Below, piece by piece: positions 8,943 to 20,061 of a DNA stretch of 64,000 nt (position 1 is its first letter; each line of letters begins with the position of its first letter). This stretch comes from Thiocystis violacea (GTDB lineage Bacteria > Pseudomonadota > Gammaproteobacteria > Chromatiales > Chromatiaceae). A program made the translations under genes and the position numbers. The stretch covers positions 1 through 64,000 of the forward strand of contig NZ_NRRF01000019.1 of NCBI RefSeq assembly GCF_016583565.1, written 5' to 3'. The notes beneath the pieces were generated by a model. The model had not been told where the DNA came from and did no database searches. It saw nothing but the letters and a program-made list of their open reading frames with translations.

Positions 8943-9015
8943 GGGTGGACAAGCGCAGCGCAGTCCACCAACAACGGCGCGGGGGTCGGTGGACTTCGCT
9001 CTCGCTCGTCCACCC
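8943..9015. repeat. REP-like double hairpin (GGGTGGAC...GTCCACC family)
   Basis: Two neighbouring dyads, GGTGGAC...GTCCACC at 8944-8969 and 8988-9014, are enclosed by an outer pair GGGTGGAC (8943-8950) and GTCCACCC (9008-9015). The arrangement is that of a short extragenic palindromic element and could also stop transcription after the wzt-like gene. Only one copy is in this window. Confidence 0.55.
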
Positions 9016-9049
9016 TACCGGTCCAGCTGATGACCAAGGCCGAGCTTCG

Positions 9050-9214
9050 TCACCAGGCTCGAATCGGGACGTAGAAGATGGGCCGTTCCTCAGCCCTTCG
9101 CTCCATCCAGCACAGGAGGGCCTGTGCCAGCAGGCAGGAGAAGGGGATCGCCAGCATGACGGCGACGATCCCAACCAGTCTGGCTGTTTCGTGGGTGTTC
9201 ATCCTGCTGTTCAT
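9050..9214 (-). CDS. Small single-span membrane protein, unknown
   Basis: A short ORF of about 54 residues beginning MNSRMNTHETARLVG. One hydrophobic segment of about 20 residues (VGIVAVMLAIPFSCLLAQAL) is followed by a charged stretch (MERRAEERP) and a short C-terminus. The pattern is that of a real single-span membrane peptide, but no family is recognised and the start (9214 or 9202) is uncertain. The next gene on this strand begins about 110 bp upstream. Confidence 0.4.
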   Translation of the reverse strand: MNSRMNTHETARLVGIVAVMLAIPFSCLLAQALLCWMERRAEERPIFYVPIRAW

Positions 9215-9326
9215 GCCACAACTCCCGGTTACTCCGCGAGTGACGCACATGAGGTCGGGCGTCGGCTACCGTGCGGCTCGGCCCGATCGATCGCCGCCCC
9301 TCGCGCGCGAGCGGCGTGAAGGCCGC

Positions 9327-9560
9327 TCAGAGACCGACCAGCTCCGCATGCACACCCTGCGCGCGTACGCCCTGCAGCAGCGCCTGGGTGTCGGTGACAT
9401 CGGGTCGATACCCGACGATGGTGAGATGTGGGCGGTCATCGGGGTTGTGCACACTGACAACGCCCTCGACCCCGCGTAGAACCCCTTCGACGTCCGCACG
9501 CTGTTCAGGGGTCAGGGTTTCGTCGATATGGATCACGACATCAGCTAACGAGATATCCAC
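9327..9560 (-). CDS. Small HMA-fold-like / metal-associated domain protein, uncertain
   Basis: A 77-residue soluble protein. The start is set by AGGAGA six bases before a GTG at 9560; an upstream TTG at 9581 lacks such a site. The sequence (DVVIHIDETLTPEQRADVEG, GVEGVVSVHNPDDRPHLTIV, DTQALLQGVRAQGVHAELVGL) follows the beta-alpha-beta-beta-alpha-beta rhythm of heavy-metal-associated domains. It lacks the CxxC metal-binding pair, so metal binding is doubtful. It is short but complete. The function is not known. Confidence 0.6.
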   Translation of the reverse strand: MDISLADVVIHIDETLTPEQRADVEGVLRGVEGVVSVHNPDDRPHLTIVGYRPDVTDTQALLQGVRAQGVHAELVGL

Positions 9561-9760
9561 GATTGATCTCCTGTCGTTCAATCAGCCAAGCGCTGTGGAA
9601 GCGGCGAAGACATGTGTCGGCACCTTCGGTGCCGAGGCTCCCATGGCGCGATCATCCTGGACTGGGAACAGTGCGTCTCATCGATTCGGCGCGTTCGAGT
9701 CGTCCTGAGTCCGCAGTCCTGCAACAAGTATAGTTCCGACATGCGGCACCGGACTGGACT

Positions 9761-9805
9761 GCGCGGATCAGCGCGCTCTCGTGGTCGAGCCGCGCTGATC
9801 CGCGC
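9761..9805 (-). terminator. Strong hairpin downstream of ubiB
   Basis: GCGCGGATCAGCGC (9761-9774) and GCGCTGATCCGCGC (9792-9805) are perfect 14-bp inverted arms with a 17-base loop. It sits 46 bp after the ubiB stop on the minus strand and probably ends the ubi transcript. No T-run follows, so this may be a 3' end-protecting or Rho-associated structure rather than a classic terminator. Confidence 0.5.
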
Positions 9806-9851
9806 GCGCGTGATCCCGCGGGGCGTCAGCGGATCTCGAGCCTGCACGCGC

Positions 9852-11507
9852 TCAGGCGGTCTTGCGTGCCGCCGAGAAGAATAGCCAGCCACCGATGAGA
9901 TAGCTGGAGACGACCAGGGCGACGCCCATGGTTTCCGGTAGCCAATGACCCGGTCCGAGCAGCAACACCAGGGTTCCGCTGACGATGACGGTCGCCCCGC
10001 CGAGCGCGCGAATGGCGTGGGTGTTGGAGAGCGGGTAGGCGTCTCGGGATGAGAGGCGTGCCGTCTGCATGGCCTCCTCGGTGCGCACGCGCCTGTCGTA
10101 GGCCATGAGCATCCGATAGGCGATGAGCGGCAGCTCGGGGGCCTGGTCGGCGACGGAGTAGATGTTGCGCTTGGTGCGGTCGTAGAGCCCCTTGAGGCCG
10201 ACCTGGTCCTTCATCCAGCGCTCCATGTAGGGCTTGGCCGTGGTCCAGAGGTCCAGTTCGGGATAGAGCTGGCGCCCGAGGCCCTCGATGTTGAGCAGCG
10301 TCTTCTCCAGCAGGACGAGCTGCGGTTGGATCTCCATGTTGAAGCGCCGCGCGGTCTGGAAGAGCCGCACCAGGAAGTGGCCGAAGGAGATCTCGGCCAG
10401 CGGCTTCTCGAAGATGGGCTCGCTCACCGTGCGGATGGCGGACTCGAACTCGTCCACCCGCGTGCCGGGCGGGACCCAGCCGGACTCGACGTGCAGCTCG
10501 GCGACGCGGCGGTAATCGCGCTCGAAGAAGGCGAGCAGGTTTTCGGCCAGGTAGCGCTGGTCCTCGGTCGTGAGGGTGCCGACGATGCCGAAGTCGATCG
10601 AGATGTAGCGCCCGGAGGGTTCGACGAAGATGTTGCCCGGGTGCATGTCGGCGTGGAAGAAGTTGTCGCGGAAGACCTGGGTAAAGAAAATCTCCACGCC
10701 GCGCTCGCCGAGCTGCTTCATGCTGACGCCCTGGGCCTTGAGCTTGGTGACGTCGCTGACGGGCGTGCCGTAGATGCGCTCCATCACCATCACATTGGCG
10801 CGCGTCCAATCCCAGTAGATCTCCGGGATGTAGAGCATCTCGCTGTTGATCCAGTTGCGCCGGATCTGCGAGGCGTTGGCGGCCTCGCGCTGCAGATCGA
10901 GCTCATCGTAGATGGTCTTCTCGTACTCGCGCACCACCTCGACGGGGCGTAACCGCTTGCCGTCCTTCCAGTAACGCTCGGCGAGATGGGCGATGGTGTA
11001 CATCAGCCCAAGGTCCTGGCGAATGGTGCGATCGATGCCGGGCCGCAGCACCTTGACGACGACCTCGGTGCCGTCCTTGAGCCGTCCGGTATGGACCTGG
11101 GCGATCGAGGCGGAGGCCAATGGCACCGGGTCGAAGTGGTCCAGCACGTCGTCCACCGAGCAGCCCCACGCCTTCTCGATCAGCACGCGGGCCTCGGCGC
11201 CGCCGAAGGGCGGCACCCGGTCCTGGAGCTTGGCGAGCTCGACCGCGAGGTCGTCTGGCAGGAGATCGCGGCGGGTCGAGAGGATCTGACCGAACTTGAC
11301 GAAGATGGGACCCAGGTCTTCCAACGCCATGCGCACCCGCACCGGATAGGCCGGCAGGTCGCGCTTCACCCAGTGCCAGGGCAGCAGATACTTGACCCAG
11401 CGCAGCGGGCGCAGGAGATGCGTGGCGAGGACGACTTCGTCGAGACCGTTGCGGAGCAGGACCCAGTTGATGCGAAAGAGCCGTAACGCCTGGCGGGGAC
11501 CGATCAT
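9852..11507 (-). CDS. ubiB: Ubiquinone biosynthesis atypical kinase UbiB
   Basis: A 551-residue ABC1/UbiB-family atypical kinase-like protein. The KxGQ motif region ([19 protein letters not shown]) is at about residues 68-86. The Ala-rich nucleotide loop ([13 protein letters not shown]), the VVVKVLRPG lysine, the catalytic-loop-like [13 protein letters not shown] and the metal-binding DFG (SIDFGIVG) are all visible. Two C-terminal transmembrane helices are present (about 500-545). UbiB is an ATPase needed for coenzyme Q biosynthesis at the membrane. Its ATG overlaps the ubiJ stop by four bases (ATGA), completing a ubiE-ubiJ-ubiB operon. Confidence 0.97.
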   Translation of the reverse strand: MIGPRQALRLFRINWVLLRNGLDEVVLATHLLRPLRWVKYLLPWHWVKRDLPAYPVRVRMALEDLGPIFVKFGQILSTRRDLLPDDLAVELAKLQDRVPPFGGAEARVLIEKAWGCSVDDVLDHFDPVPLASASIAQVHTGRLKDGTEVVVKVLRPGIDRTIRQDLGLMYTIAHLAERYWKDGKRLRPVEVVREYEKTIYDELDLQREAANASQIRRNWINSEMLYIPEIYWDWTRANVMVMERIYGTPVSDVTKLKAQGVSMKQLGERGVEIFFTQVFRDNFFHADMHPGNIFVEPSGRYISIDFGIVGTLTTEDQRYLAENLLAFFERDYRRVAELHVESGWVPPGTRVDEFESAIRTVSEPIFEKPLAEISFGHFLVRLFQTARRFNMEIQPQLVLLEKTLLNIEGLGRQLYPELDLWTTAKPYMERWMKDQVGLKGLYDRTKRNIYSVADQAPELPLIAYRMLMAYDRRVRTEEAMQTARLSSRDAYPLSNTHAIRALGGATVIVSGTLVLLLGPGHWLPETMGVALVVSSYLIGGWLFFSAARKTA

Positions 11508-12145
11508 TGCGGGATGCCGTGCTCCACGGCGCTCTTGGTCAGGCGCTCGACGCGCGCGGCGATTCGCTCGACGTCGTCGCGCAGGGTGTCGACCTGACCG
11601 AGGAAGGCCTCGACCTCGTAGCGTGTCGGCAGCAGGCGGCGCTCTTCCTGGAGGTACTCGCGGAGATTGGCGGTCATGGACGCCGAGGTCCGCTCACCCC
11701 AGCGCTCCGCCGAACGCACGCGGTTGCCGACCTGGTGGGCAAAGGGGTCGCCGATCACCCGCGCGAGCTGCTCCTCCCAATCCACGTCGAGTTTGGCGAG
11801 TGCGGCACTGAAGGCATGCGCGATGCTCGTGTCGCCCTCGATCTCGACTTCGCCGGAGATGAGCTGGGCCTCCTTGCGCTCGGCCATGCCCATGCGGGCG
11901 AGCCCCAGCGGTGTGCCGCGGATCAGGCAATCCGGCGCTGCGTCATAGTGGCCGAAAAGCTGCAGTCCGCGCTCGCCCGGGACGATGGTGATGCGCGTCC
12001 CGAACCCCTTGATCTCGATGCCGATGATGCGGCCCTCGAGTGCGTCCAGGCCGGCCGCGCCCTCGGGGTCGAGCGCGAGATAGCGGTTCAGCGCCTGCTC
12101 GACGACCGCCAGCAGCGCATCCGGGATCTGAATGCCTTCGCTCAC
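11504..12145 (-). CDS. ubiJ: Ubiquinone biosynthesis accessory factor UbiJ (SCP2 domain)
   Basis: A 213-residue protein starting at a GTG that overlaps the ubiE stop by four bases (GTGA, 12142-12145). Residues about 20-120 are an SCP2 sterol-carrier-like domain ([29 protein letters not shown]), known to bind lipids in the Ubi complex. The C-terminal helical part ([22 protein letters not shown]) is a predicted coiled coil. UbiJ is a non-catalytic organiser of the soluble ubiquinone biosynthesis complex. Position between ubiE and ubiB is diagnostic. Confidence 0.93.
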   Translation of the reverse strand: MSEGIQIPDALLAVVEQALNRYLALDPEGAAGLDALEGRIIGIEIKGFGTRITIVPGERGLQLFGHYDAAPDCLIRGTPLGLARMGMAERKEAQLISGEVEIEGDTSIAHAFSAALAKLDVDWEEQLARVIGDPFAHQVGNRVRSAERWGERTSASMTANLREYLQEERRLLPTRYEVEAFLGQVDTLRDDVERIAARVERLTKSAVEHGIPQ

Positions 12146-12891
12146 AGTTTGTACCCTCGGTGGATGGCCACGACGCCGCCCGTGTGGTTGAAGTATTCGC
12201 ACCGCTCGAAGCCGGCCGTCTCCATCATGGAGCGCAGCGTCTCCTGGTCCGGGTGCATGCGGATGGACTCCGCGAGATACCTGTAGCTGCTCGGATCGTT
12301 GACCACCAGGCGGCCGAGCGTCGGCAGCACCGAAAAGGAGTACAGGTCGTAGACGCGGCTGAGCGTCTTGCTGACTGGGTGGGAGAACTCCAGGATGAGT
12401 GCGCGGCCGCCCGGCTTGAGGACGCGAAACATCTCATCGATGGCCGCCTGCTTGTCGGTGACGTTGCGCAGCCCGAAGCCAATGGTGACGCAATCGAAGG
12501 TGTCGCCCTCGAAGGGGATCTTCTCGGCGTTGACCAGGGAGTAATGGACGTTGCCGACACGGCCGCGGTCGAGCATGCGCTCCCTGCCCTCGCCCAGCAT
12601 GGCCGCGTTGATGTCCGTCATCACCACCACGCCGTCCGGTCCGACGATTCCGGAGAAGCGATAGGCCAGATCCCCGGTTCCAGAGGCCAGATCCAGCACC
12701 TTCTGTCCCCGCCGCACCCCGGCCAGCTCGATCGCATGCCGCTTCCAAAGCCGATGGATGCCCAGCGACATGAGGTCGTTCATCAGGTCGTAGCGCGTCG
12801 CCACCGAATCGAAGACCTCGCGCACGCGCTTGGCCTTCTCTTCGACTGGCACCTGCTGATACCCGAAATGGGTCGTTTTCTCGTCGGACAT
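12142..12891 (-). CDS. ubiE: Demethylmenaquinone/2-methoxy-6-polyprenyl-1,4-benzoquinol methyltransferase
   Basis: A 249-residue class I SAM-dependent C-methyltransferase. The family N-terminus ([20 protein letters not shown], then [20 protein letters not shown]) and the SAM-binding motif [16 protein letters not shown] are intact. The later motifs [13 protein letters not shown] and [15 protein letters not shown] are also present. The ATG at 12891 gives the standard length. The product methylates the quinone ring in ubiquinone (and, where present, menaquinone) synthesis. It heads the ubiE-ubiJ-ubiB operon. Confidence 0.97.
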   Translation of the reverse strand: MSDEKTTHFGYQQVPVEEKAKRVREVFDSVATRYDLMNDLMSLGIHRLWKRHAIELAGVRRGQKVLDLASGTGDLAYRFSGIVGPDGVVVMTDINAAMLGEGRERMLDRGRVGNVHYSLVNAEKIPFEGDTFDCVTIGFGLRNVTDKQAAIDEMFRVLKPGGRALILEFSHPVSKTLSRVYDLYSFSVLPTLGRLVVNDPSSYRYLAESIRMHPDQETLRSMMETAGFERCEYFNHTGGVVAIHRGYKL

Positions 12892-13111
12892 GCTGTGTCT
12901 CTGGGTCTTGAATTGGGCGGAAGGGCGGGCGCGCCCCCAAGTGATGGCGGCTATCTTACACCAAGGTGCGGGGCGGTCCCGTACCGGGCAAACATGCGGC
13001 AACCATGGTCAAGCAAACCCTGGGCGCCAAGGCCGCGGCGCTCGCCAGCGCTGACTTGGCGGCGTTGCCGGACTCGCGACCAAGATGCGGTCTCGAGTTG
13101 CCCCCGAGGGC

Positions 13112-13474
13112 TCAGGAGGGGCGAGACTGCCGCTGTTGACCGGCCTTCTCCAGCTCGTCCAGATAGGCCTTCCAGAGCTGCTCCTGCTCGGTGCCGAGCT
13201 TATAGAGATAGTCCCAGGAATAGATGCCGGTGTTGTGCTCGTCGTCGAAATGGAGGCAGACGGCATAGTTGCCGACGGGTTCGATCTTATCGATCCCCAC
13301 GTCCTCCTTGCCGAGCTGCAGGACACGCTGTCCCGGCCCATGCCCCTGGACCTCGGCCGACGGCGAGTAGACGCGCAAATATTCGCACGGCAGGGTGAAG
13401 TGGGAGCCGTCGTCGTAGGACACTTCCAACACGCGGGATTGACGGTGCAAATTGAGTTCTGTGGGTACTGGCAT
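13112..13474 (-). CDS. DUF971 family protein (GBBH-like N-terminal domain)
   Basis: A 120-residue DUF971 protein (VLEVSYDDGSHFTLPCEYLR, VGNYAVCLHFDDEHNTGIYSWDYL), the small Zn/Fe-binding fold also found at the N-terminus of gamma-butyrobetaine hydroxylase. DUF971 genes commonly sit between hslU and ubiE in gammaproteobacteria, as here; a role in Fe-S or quinone metabolism has been suggested for relatives. No Shine-Dalgarno sequence is visible because a heptanucleotide array fills the space just upstream of the ATG. Confidence 0.92.
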   Translation of the reverse strand: MPVPTELNLHRQSRVLEVSYDDGSHFTLPCEYLRVYSPSAEVQGHGPGQRVLQLGKEDVGIDKIEPVGNYAVCLHFDDEHNTGIYSWDYLYKLGTEQEQLWKAYLDELEKAGQQRQSRPS

Positions 13475-13478
13475 GATT

Positions 13479-13517
13479 TCAGTTGTCAGTTGTCAGTTGT
13501 CAGTTGTCAGTTGTCAG
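13479..13517. repeat. Heptanucleotide tandem repeat, TCAGTTG x5.5
   Basis: Five perfect copies of the 7-mer TCAGTTG plus a partial one, lying 5 bp upstream of the DUF971 start codon and between it and hslU. It is one base different per unit from the 15075-15144 array read on the other strand. Confidence 0.95.
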
Positions 13518-13561
13518 GCCCTGGCGCGCGGTGCGCGCCAGCGGGAAGCCTAGAGCGGTCT

Positions 13562-14893
<1,332 letters not shown>

Positions 14894-15074
14894 TCGACGT
14901 GTCCGGTTCGGCGGTCATTGAGTGCTCGATGGTCGGTATTGAGGATGCGCCAGGCGGGCGGCGTTGTGTCAGTGGGCGGGCCATTGTCGAAGACAGCCGA
15001 GGCGATGCTCGCTTCGCGATCGCCTCAACTCCCTATCAGGATAAGTTGCGGGTTATCGAACCCTGGCGCAACCT

Positions 15075-15144
15075 CAACTGCCAACTGCCAACTGCCAACT
15101 GCCAACTGCCAACTGCCAACTGCCAACTGCCAACTGCCAACTGC
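15075..15144. repeat. Heptanucleotide tandem repeat, CAACTGC x10
   Basis: Ten uninterrupted perfect copies of CAACTGC between hslU and hslV, ending 2 bp before the hslV stop codon (minus strand). Read on the minus strand the unit is GCAGTTG, which differs at one base from TCAGTTG of the 13479-13517 array. Confidence 0.97.
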
Positions 15145-15146
15145 CC

Positions 15147-15692
15147 TCAAACCTCCGCATCCAGCTCCTCGATTACCAGGTTGTGGTTGGTATAGACGCA
15201 GATATCGGCGGCGATATGCAGGCTCGTCTCGACGATCTCGCGGGCACCCAGCTCCGTATTCTCGAAGAGGGCGCGCGCGGCCGAGAGGGCGAAGGACCCG
15301 CCGGAGCCGATGGCCATGATGTCCTGCTCCGGCTCGACGACGTCGCCCGTGCCCGAGATCATGAGCGAGGTCTTGGCGTCGGCGATGCACAGCAGCGCCT
15401 CCAGCCGCCGCAGCATGCGGTCGGTCCGCCAATCCTTCGCCAGCTCCACGGCGGAGCGGGTCAAGTGCCCCTGGTGCTTTTCCAGCTTGCCCTCGAAGCG
15501 CTCGAAGAGGGTGAAGGCGTCCGCGGTCGCGCCGGCAAAGCCGGCCAGCACCTGCCCCTTATAGAGGCGGCGCACCTTGCGCGCATTGCCTTTCATCACG
15601 GTGGGACCGAGAGAAACCTGGCCGTCGCCGCCGATCACGACCTTGTCGCCACGCCGGACAGAGAGGATTGTGGTGCCGCGAAAGTTTTCCAT
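15147..15692 (-). CDS. hslV: ATP-dependent protease proteolytic subunit HslV
   Basis: A 181-residue Ntn-hydrolase-fold threonine peptidase. The ATG at 15692 gives MENFRG before the conserved [20 protein letters not shown], so Thr7 should be the N-terminal nucleophile after removal of a six-residue propeptide (E. coli HslV has only the initiator Met). The [14 protein letters not shown] stretch and the ending [14 protein letters not shown] are family-typical. It forms the proteolytic core that works with HslU. The start at 15725 is less likely. Confidence 0.97.
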   Translation of the reverse strand: MENFRGTTILSVRRGDKVVIGGDGQVSLGPTVMKGNARKVRRLYKGQVLAGFAGATADAFTLFERFEGKLEKHQGHLTRSAVELAKDWRTDRMLRRLEALLCIADAKTSLMISGTGDVVEPEQDIMAIGSGGSFALSAARALFENTELGAREIVETSLHIAADICVYTNHNLVIEELDAEV

Positions 15693-16305
15693 GATCAGCC
15701 TTGGTGAACGATTGCAGAGCATCATTCTAGCCGATCGGCCGGTCTTCAGCCGGACTCACCAGGGCGATTGCATATATATCCTCGGCAAACGATGCACTTC
15801 CAGGCGCCCGTGGTCCTTGTCCGTTGGCGTCGATCATCCTTCATGCCAGTCTTGGGGTTGAGTCAATAGCGGGTGTGGTGGGGCTTGAGGTCGGCCTCAT
15901 TGAAGATCCGCCCGATCATGCTGGGCGAAATCGTCTCGGTAGCTGTGCGCAAGCGCCTCCAAGAGGGGACGTTGCTCGGGCGCCAGTTCAATGTTGACCC
16001 TTTCGGGTAAGATCGTCGGCCTGAGCAAGGCAGAGGGCAAGGTGACGATCGAAGGCACCAAGGCAACTCGGACCCTCGACGAGCAGGCCCCGACGCTGCT
16101 TGACGGCGTCAAGGTCGGCGACGGCGTCGTTGCCAGGTTCCGCAACGAGATCCTCGGTGAGGTGAAGTCGTCGCGGCGCCAGTCGGACAGGCTTCTAGCC
16201 CACGAGAAGCTTGGATGTTTCTCCCCCCTAACCTCGACTACCTGATGGCTTTGGGTCGGTCATGCCGACAATCCATCCGATTGAGCGGCTCTTGTAGACC
16301 ACTGA
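15693..16305. other. Intergenic region hslV to asmA-like
   Basis: 613 bp without an intact gene, holding the IS630 relic. An open frame of 84 codons at 15991-16245 (+) has no recognisable family and looks like chance. No promoter or terminator could be assigned with confidence. Confidence 0.6.
15785..15930 (-). pseudogene. IS630-family transposase relic
   Basis: The minus strand encodes SPSMIGRIFNEADLKPHHTRY, matching the end of the helix-turn-helix domain of IS630-type transposases. It is then interrupted by TGA where the family has Trp, and the frame continues as LNPKTG. No other transposase part is present upstream or downstream in any frame, so this is a decayed fragment of roughly 150 bp. 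It lies between hslV and the plus-strand envelope block. The edges are approximate. Confidence 0.6.
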
Positions 16306-19300
16306 ATGAAAATCCTTCGCGCTTTTGCCTGGCTGCTGCTGTCGGTGTTTGTGCTCTTGGTGGGCACCATCGGCTATCTGCCGTTCTATCTGCAGGCGCA
16401 CAAGGCGGACCTGGAGGCTGTGGCGGGCGATGCCATTGGGCGGCCGGTCGCGATCGACGGCGCGGCGCTGGGCTGGGTGGTGCATCCACGACCAGGCCTA
16501 TCGATCGTGCTGCAGGGGCTGCGGGTGTCGAATCCGGACTGGGACACCGAGCAAAGGCTGGGGCCGCACCTGCTGGAGGCGCAGCGGGTCGATGTGACAT
16601 GGCAGCTGCGGGCGCTGTTGCACCGACAGGTCCGCATCGACCAACTGGTGATCCGTGGTGCGCGCTTGGTGCTCCAGAAGACCGCCGATGGCCGCGGCAA
16701 CTGGCAACTTGGTCCTAGCAAAAGCAAGGGTGCCGGCAAGATCGGCCTGCGGGTTCCGACGGTGCGGGTGATCGATTCGCAGATCACCTTTGCGTCTCCA
16801 AGGACGTTGGTGCGACGCGCCGATATCACACGACTTCAGCTCGACGGCCTGGGCGCCGAGCCTTTGGACCTCCAGGCCGAACTGACGATCAATCAGACGC
16901 CGCTGACGGTGAGCGCTCGCGCGGGTGCGGCGGATGCTCCGACCGGCGCCCGCTGGCCCTTCCAGGTCCAGGCGCAGAGCGCCGACATCCGTATCGAGCT
17001 CAATGGCAGCGCCCCCGCGCCGTTCGCTACCACAGGGCTGGATGCCAAGTTCCAGGTGCAGGGGCCGACGGCGGTACCGCTCGGGAAAATCGCCGGGATC
17101 AAGGGGCTACCGGCGGGGCCTTTTCGCCTCGAGACGGGCCTGAGCTGGGACGGCCAGACCCTAGCGGTCAGTGCGATCAAGGGATCATCGGCGGCGGATG
17201 TCCTGCCCGCGCCGCTCACCGTCAGCGATGGCGAGATCAGCGTCCCCTTGCATGGCCCCTGGTCCGCGCGGATGACGGGGACGCTCGGCGATCGGCCAGG
17301 GACGCTGCAACTGACACCGGTCGCCGTGCCCAAGGCCGGGCACCAGACGGCCGGCACCCTGGCGATCAAGGCAAGGCTCGCCGAAGGCCGCTTCGACGGC
17401 GAGTTGCGGCCGGCATCCGGTGATGCCCGGGCGCGGCTCAGCGGCAAGCTCAACGTCGGGACGGTCACCTTGGCCGACGGCGCGCAGGCTAAGGTTTCTA
17501 AGCCCGATGCAAAGGGAACCTCGGGTTCCGCGGCAACCATCGCCAAGGCGAAAACCAAGGTGGCGAAGGCCCCGCCCTGGACCGATCGGCCGCTGCCGTT
17601 CTCGTCGCTGACCCGGCTCGATGCGGATCTGGATCTCGCGGTCGAGGCCCTAACCTGGCAGCGGATCACCATGCGCGGACTGCAGGCTCGGGCCAAACTC
17701 CGCGACGGGCGCCTGCGGCTCGACGAGGTCAGGTTGGCGCTGCCCGGATTGACCCTCAGCGGCCAGGCGCTCCTCGAAGCCGGCCCCAGGGTGCCCGCGC
17801 TCAAACTCAAGCTGAGCACGGACCGCATCGACTTGGCGCAAGCCCGGTCGATGCTGGCCCGAGCCCCAAAGTGGGGCGGTAGCATCCTCGGCTTGCGCCT
17901 GGACGCCGAGGCCAGCGGCACGACGCCGGCGACACTGATCCGCACCCTGAGCGGCACCCTGGCGGCTAAATCGGCCCGACTGCTGCCGCCCGCCAAGCGG
18001 GGCCAAAGGGCCACGGCAATCGAACTCAGTAGCCCTAACCTGCACGTCGAGGCCGGCCAGGCGGTGAGCTTCAAGGCCGGCTTGGCGACGGCCAGTCAGG
18101 ACCGGGCAGGACAGTCCATGGACCTGACGCTGACCGGCGGGACGCTGGCCAACCTGTTGCCCAGGGGGCGGTCCTGGCCGCGGATCGACGTCGTTGCCCA
18201 GACCCGCTTGGACCAGCATCAGCTGAGCATCCGCGGTCATCTGGGGCCGCTCGCGGCCATCCGCGCCGGCCGCGACCTGATGCTCGACCTGAACCTGGCC
18301 GACGATACCGGCCTAACCGGCACCCTCACCGGTAAGCTTGCCCGACTCGACGGCCTGAGAGGAAACCAACTCCAGGCGCGGTTCACCGGGAAGAGCCTGG
18401 CGGCATTGCACCCCGGGCTGCCCGCGCAGCCGTTCTCGGCGAAGGCGCGCCTCCGAGGTCAGACCGGGCAGCTTGAGCTGCTGGACATCGAGGCCAGCAG
18501 CGGCAGCAGTGATGTCGCCGGAGAGGTCCGTATCGGCCTCGGCGAGCATGCGCGGATCGACGTCGATCTGAACGCCGATGTGCTGGACCTGATCCCGTTC
18601 ATGGCCCGGAACCCGGACCCGACCGATGCGTTGAGCGATGCGCGCGGCAGCGGCGTCCCCAGATTCGGGCGCGACAACAGCGGCGAGCAGTCACTGCCGT
18701 TGGACGGACTGAAGGCGATCGACGGCTCACTCAAACTGAGCGCCAGTCGCGTCGAGTTCGGCGACTTCGACATCGACAATGGCACGCTCGATGCGCGCAT
18801 TGACGCCGGACATTTGGCACTGTCAGCCAATGCCGCTCAGGGGGGCCTGTCGGTAGACCTGGAGCTACGGCCCGGCCAGACCGACTGGCGGTTCGATCTG
18901 CATCACAAGGGCAAGCTCAACCTCGGGCGACTGATCAAGGCGAAGAATCAACAGGCACTCTCCAACGTACCCGTCGCCGTCGAGATGCGCCTGCGCGCTG
19001 TCGGCGCCTCTATTCCTAAGCTGCTGCGCTCCGCCGATGGGCGCATAGAGCTGATCCTGGGTGCCGGGCAGCTGGAGCGTCAGGCTTCCGGGCTGCCGTT
19101 CGGGGGCGTTGTGGTCAACCTGCTCGACACCCTCAACCCGATCCAACTCAGCACGCTCCGCGTCCGGCAGGATCTACTCAAGCTCCAGTGCGCGGTGCTG
19201 CAGTTCGATGTCGCTGACGGCATCGCCACCAGCCAGCGTGGGTTGGCGCTGCAAACCGACAACCTCAATGTGCTGGGCGGCGGCGCCATCAAGCTGGAGA

Positions 19301-19569
19301 CGGGTGAGATCGAGCTGCGTTTCAAGACCGTCAAACGCACCGGGGTCGGACTCAGCTTGCTCGGCATCGCCGACCGTTTTGTCGTCGTCGGCGGCACGCT
19401 GAAGTCCCCCCGCACCACCATCGACCGCGGCGATCTGCTCGTCGAAGGCGCCGCGGCCTGGGCCACTGGCGGCCTGAGTCTGGTGGCCGCTCAGATCATC
19501 CAACGCCTGACCGCCTTCGGTAACCCCTGCGAAACGGTGCTGCGGCGGGATGCGTCGGCCCCGTGGTGA
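16306..19569 (+). CDS. AsmA family protein (inner-membrane-anchored periplasmic lipid-transfer-like)
   Basis: A 1087-residue protein. An N-terminal transmembrane anchor (about residues 6-28) is followed by the AsmA-type start (IGRPVAIDGAALGWVVHPRP and GLRVSNPDW). The long beta-rich periplasmic region has many GLSLxLxxGxL-like strands. The C-terminal AsmA domain (LDTLNPIQLSTLRVRQD, GGGAIKLETGEIELRFKTVK) closes it. AsmA-like proteins (YhdP, TamB, AsmA) are bridge-like lipid transporters between the membranes. It precedes the pqi-type genes, which belong to another intermembrane lipid system. Confidence 0.88.
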   Translation: MKILRAFAWLLLSVFVLLVGTIGYLPFYLQAHKADLEAVAGDAIGRPVAIDGAALGWVVHPRPGLSIVLQGLRVSNPDWDTEQRLGPHLLEAQRVDVTWQLRALLHRQVRIDQLVIRGARLVLQKTADGRGNWQLGPSKSKGAGKIGLRVPTVRVIDSQITFASPRTLVRRADITRLQLDGLGAEPLDLQAELTINQTPLTVSARAGAADAPTGARWPFQVQAQSADIRIELNGSAPAPFATTGLDAKFQVQGPTAVPLGKIAGIKGLPAGPFRLETGLSWDGQTLAVSAIKGSSAADVLPAPLTVSDGEISVPLHGPWSARMTGTLGDRPGTLQLTPVAVPKAGHQTAGTLAIKARLAEGRFDGELRPASGDARARLSGKLNVGTVTLADGAQAKVSKPDAKGTSGSAATIAKAKTKVAKAPPWTDRPLPFSSLTRLDADLDLAVEALTWQRITMRGLQARAKLRDGRLRLDEVRLALPGLTLSGQALLEAGPRVPALKLKLSTDRIDLAQARSMLARAPKWGGSILGLRLDAEASGTTPATLIRTLSGTLAAKSARLLPPAKRGQRATAIELSSPNLHVEAGQAVSFKAGLATASQDRAGQSMDLTLTGGTLANLLPRGRSWPRIDVVAQTRLDQHQLSIRGHLGPLAAIRAGRDLMLDLNLADDTGLTGTLTGKLARLDGLRGNQLQARFTGKSLAALHPGLPAQPFSAKARLRGQTGQLELLDIEASSGSSDVAGEVRIGLGEHARIDVDLNADVLDLIPFMARNPDPTDALSDARGSGVPRFGRDNSGEQSLPLDGLKAIDGSLKLSASRVEFGDFDIDNGTLDARIDAGHLALSANAAQGGLSVDLELRPGQTDWRFDLHHKGKLNLGRLIKAKNQQALSNVPVAVEMRLRAVGASIPKLLRSADGRIELILGAGQLERQASGLPFGGVVVNLLDTLNPIQLSTLRVRQDLLKLQCAVLQFDVADGIATSQRGLALQTDNLNVLGGGAIKLETGEIELRFKTVKRTGVGLSLLGIADRFVVVGGTLKSPRTTIDRGDLLVEGAAAWATGGLSLVAAQIIQRLTAFGNPCETVLRRDASAPW

Positions 19570-20061
19570 AGTATTGACCGATCTGCCGGCCCTCGCGAAC
19601 CTCCGGCGATTCCTGTCGAATGGCCTTACCTTGGGATCGGCGAAATGGTGGCTGCGGGGCTGCGGGGCTGCGCTGGCGGCGTGGTGCGGATCACCTGCGC
19701 GACGTCGCGGCTGGATGCCCCCAGGCAGCGGCTCATGGCAGCAACCACCGCTTCGGATAGCGCTGCTGCCGCCTGGAGGATTGAAGTTTGCCGCGCCGTC
19801 CTTGGCCATGACTGACCGTTTCACGCCAAATGGACGCATCCCTGTGTCAGTTTGGGCGATGTGTCATAGAATGTTGGCCGAGCAGGTTTCAATAGACCCA
19901 GTTTCAGCAATAGGCTGTGCGTCGCCGTTGCAGAGGTGTCAGGCGCTATAGCCATCGAGATCTCGCTGTCCTGACTGTGGTTTGTGCAATTTTGGTACTT
20001 TTCATCGGCCGTTGGCTGACTGGGACGCAGCATGCCTAGGGGTATACAACTCGGTGGCTAG
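19570..20061. other. Intergenic region before pqiA-like genes
   Basis: 492 bp with only short, unconvincing open frames on both strands. No RNA gene or clear hairpin was found. It presumably contains the promoter of the pqi unit. Confidence 0.5.

Noticed and set aside
9578..9892. 104-codon minus-strand frame overlapping the end of ubiB
   Set aside because: Arg/Pro-rich with no family, crosses the strong hairpin after ubiB and overlaps the ubiB end.
15025..15432. Frames running through the CAACTGC array
   Set aside because: Open only because the heptamer lacks stops in these frames; they run out of phase with hslV.
15991..16245. 84-codon plus-strand frame with a KVGDGVVARF-like stretch
   Set aside because: No family, no ribosome-binding site; it lies in a decayed region next to the IS630 relic.
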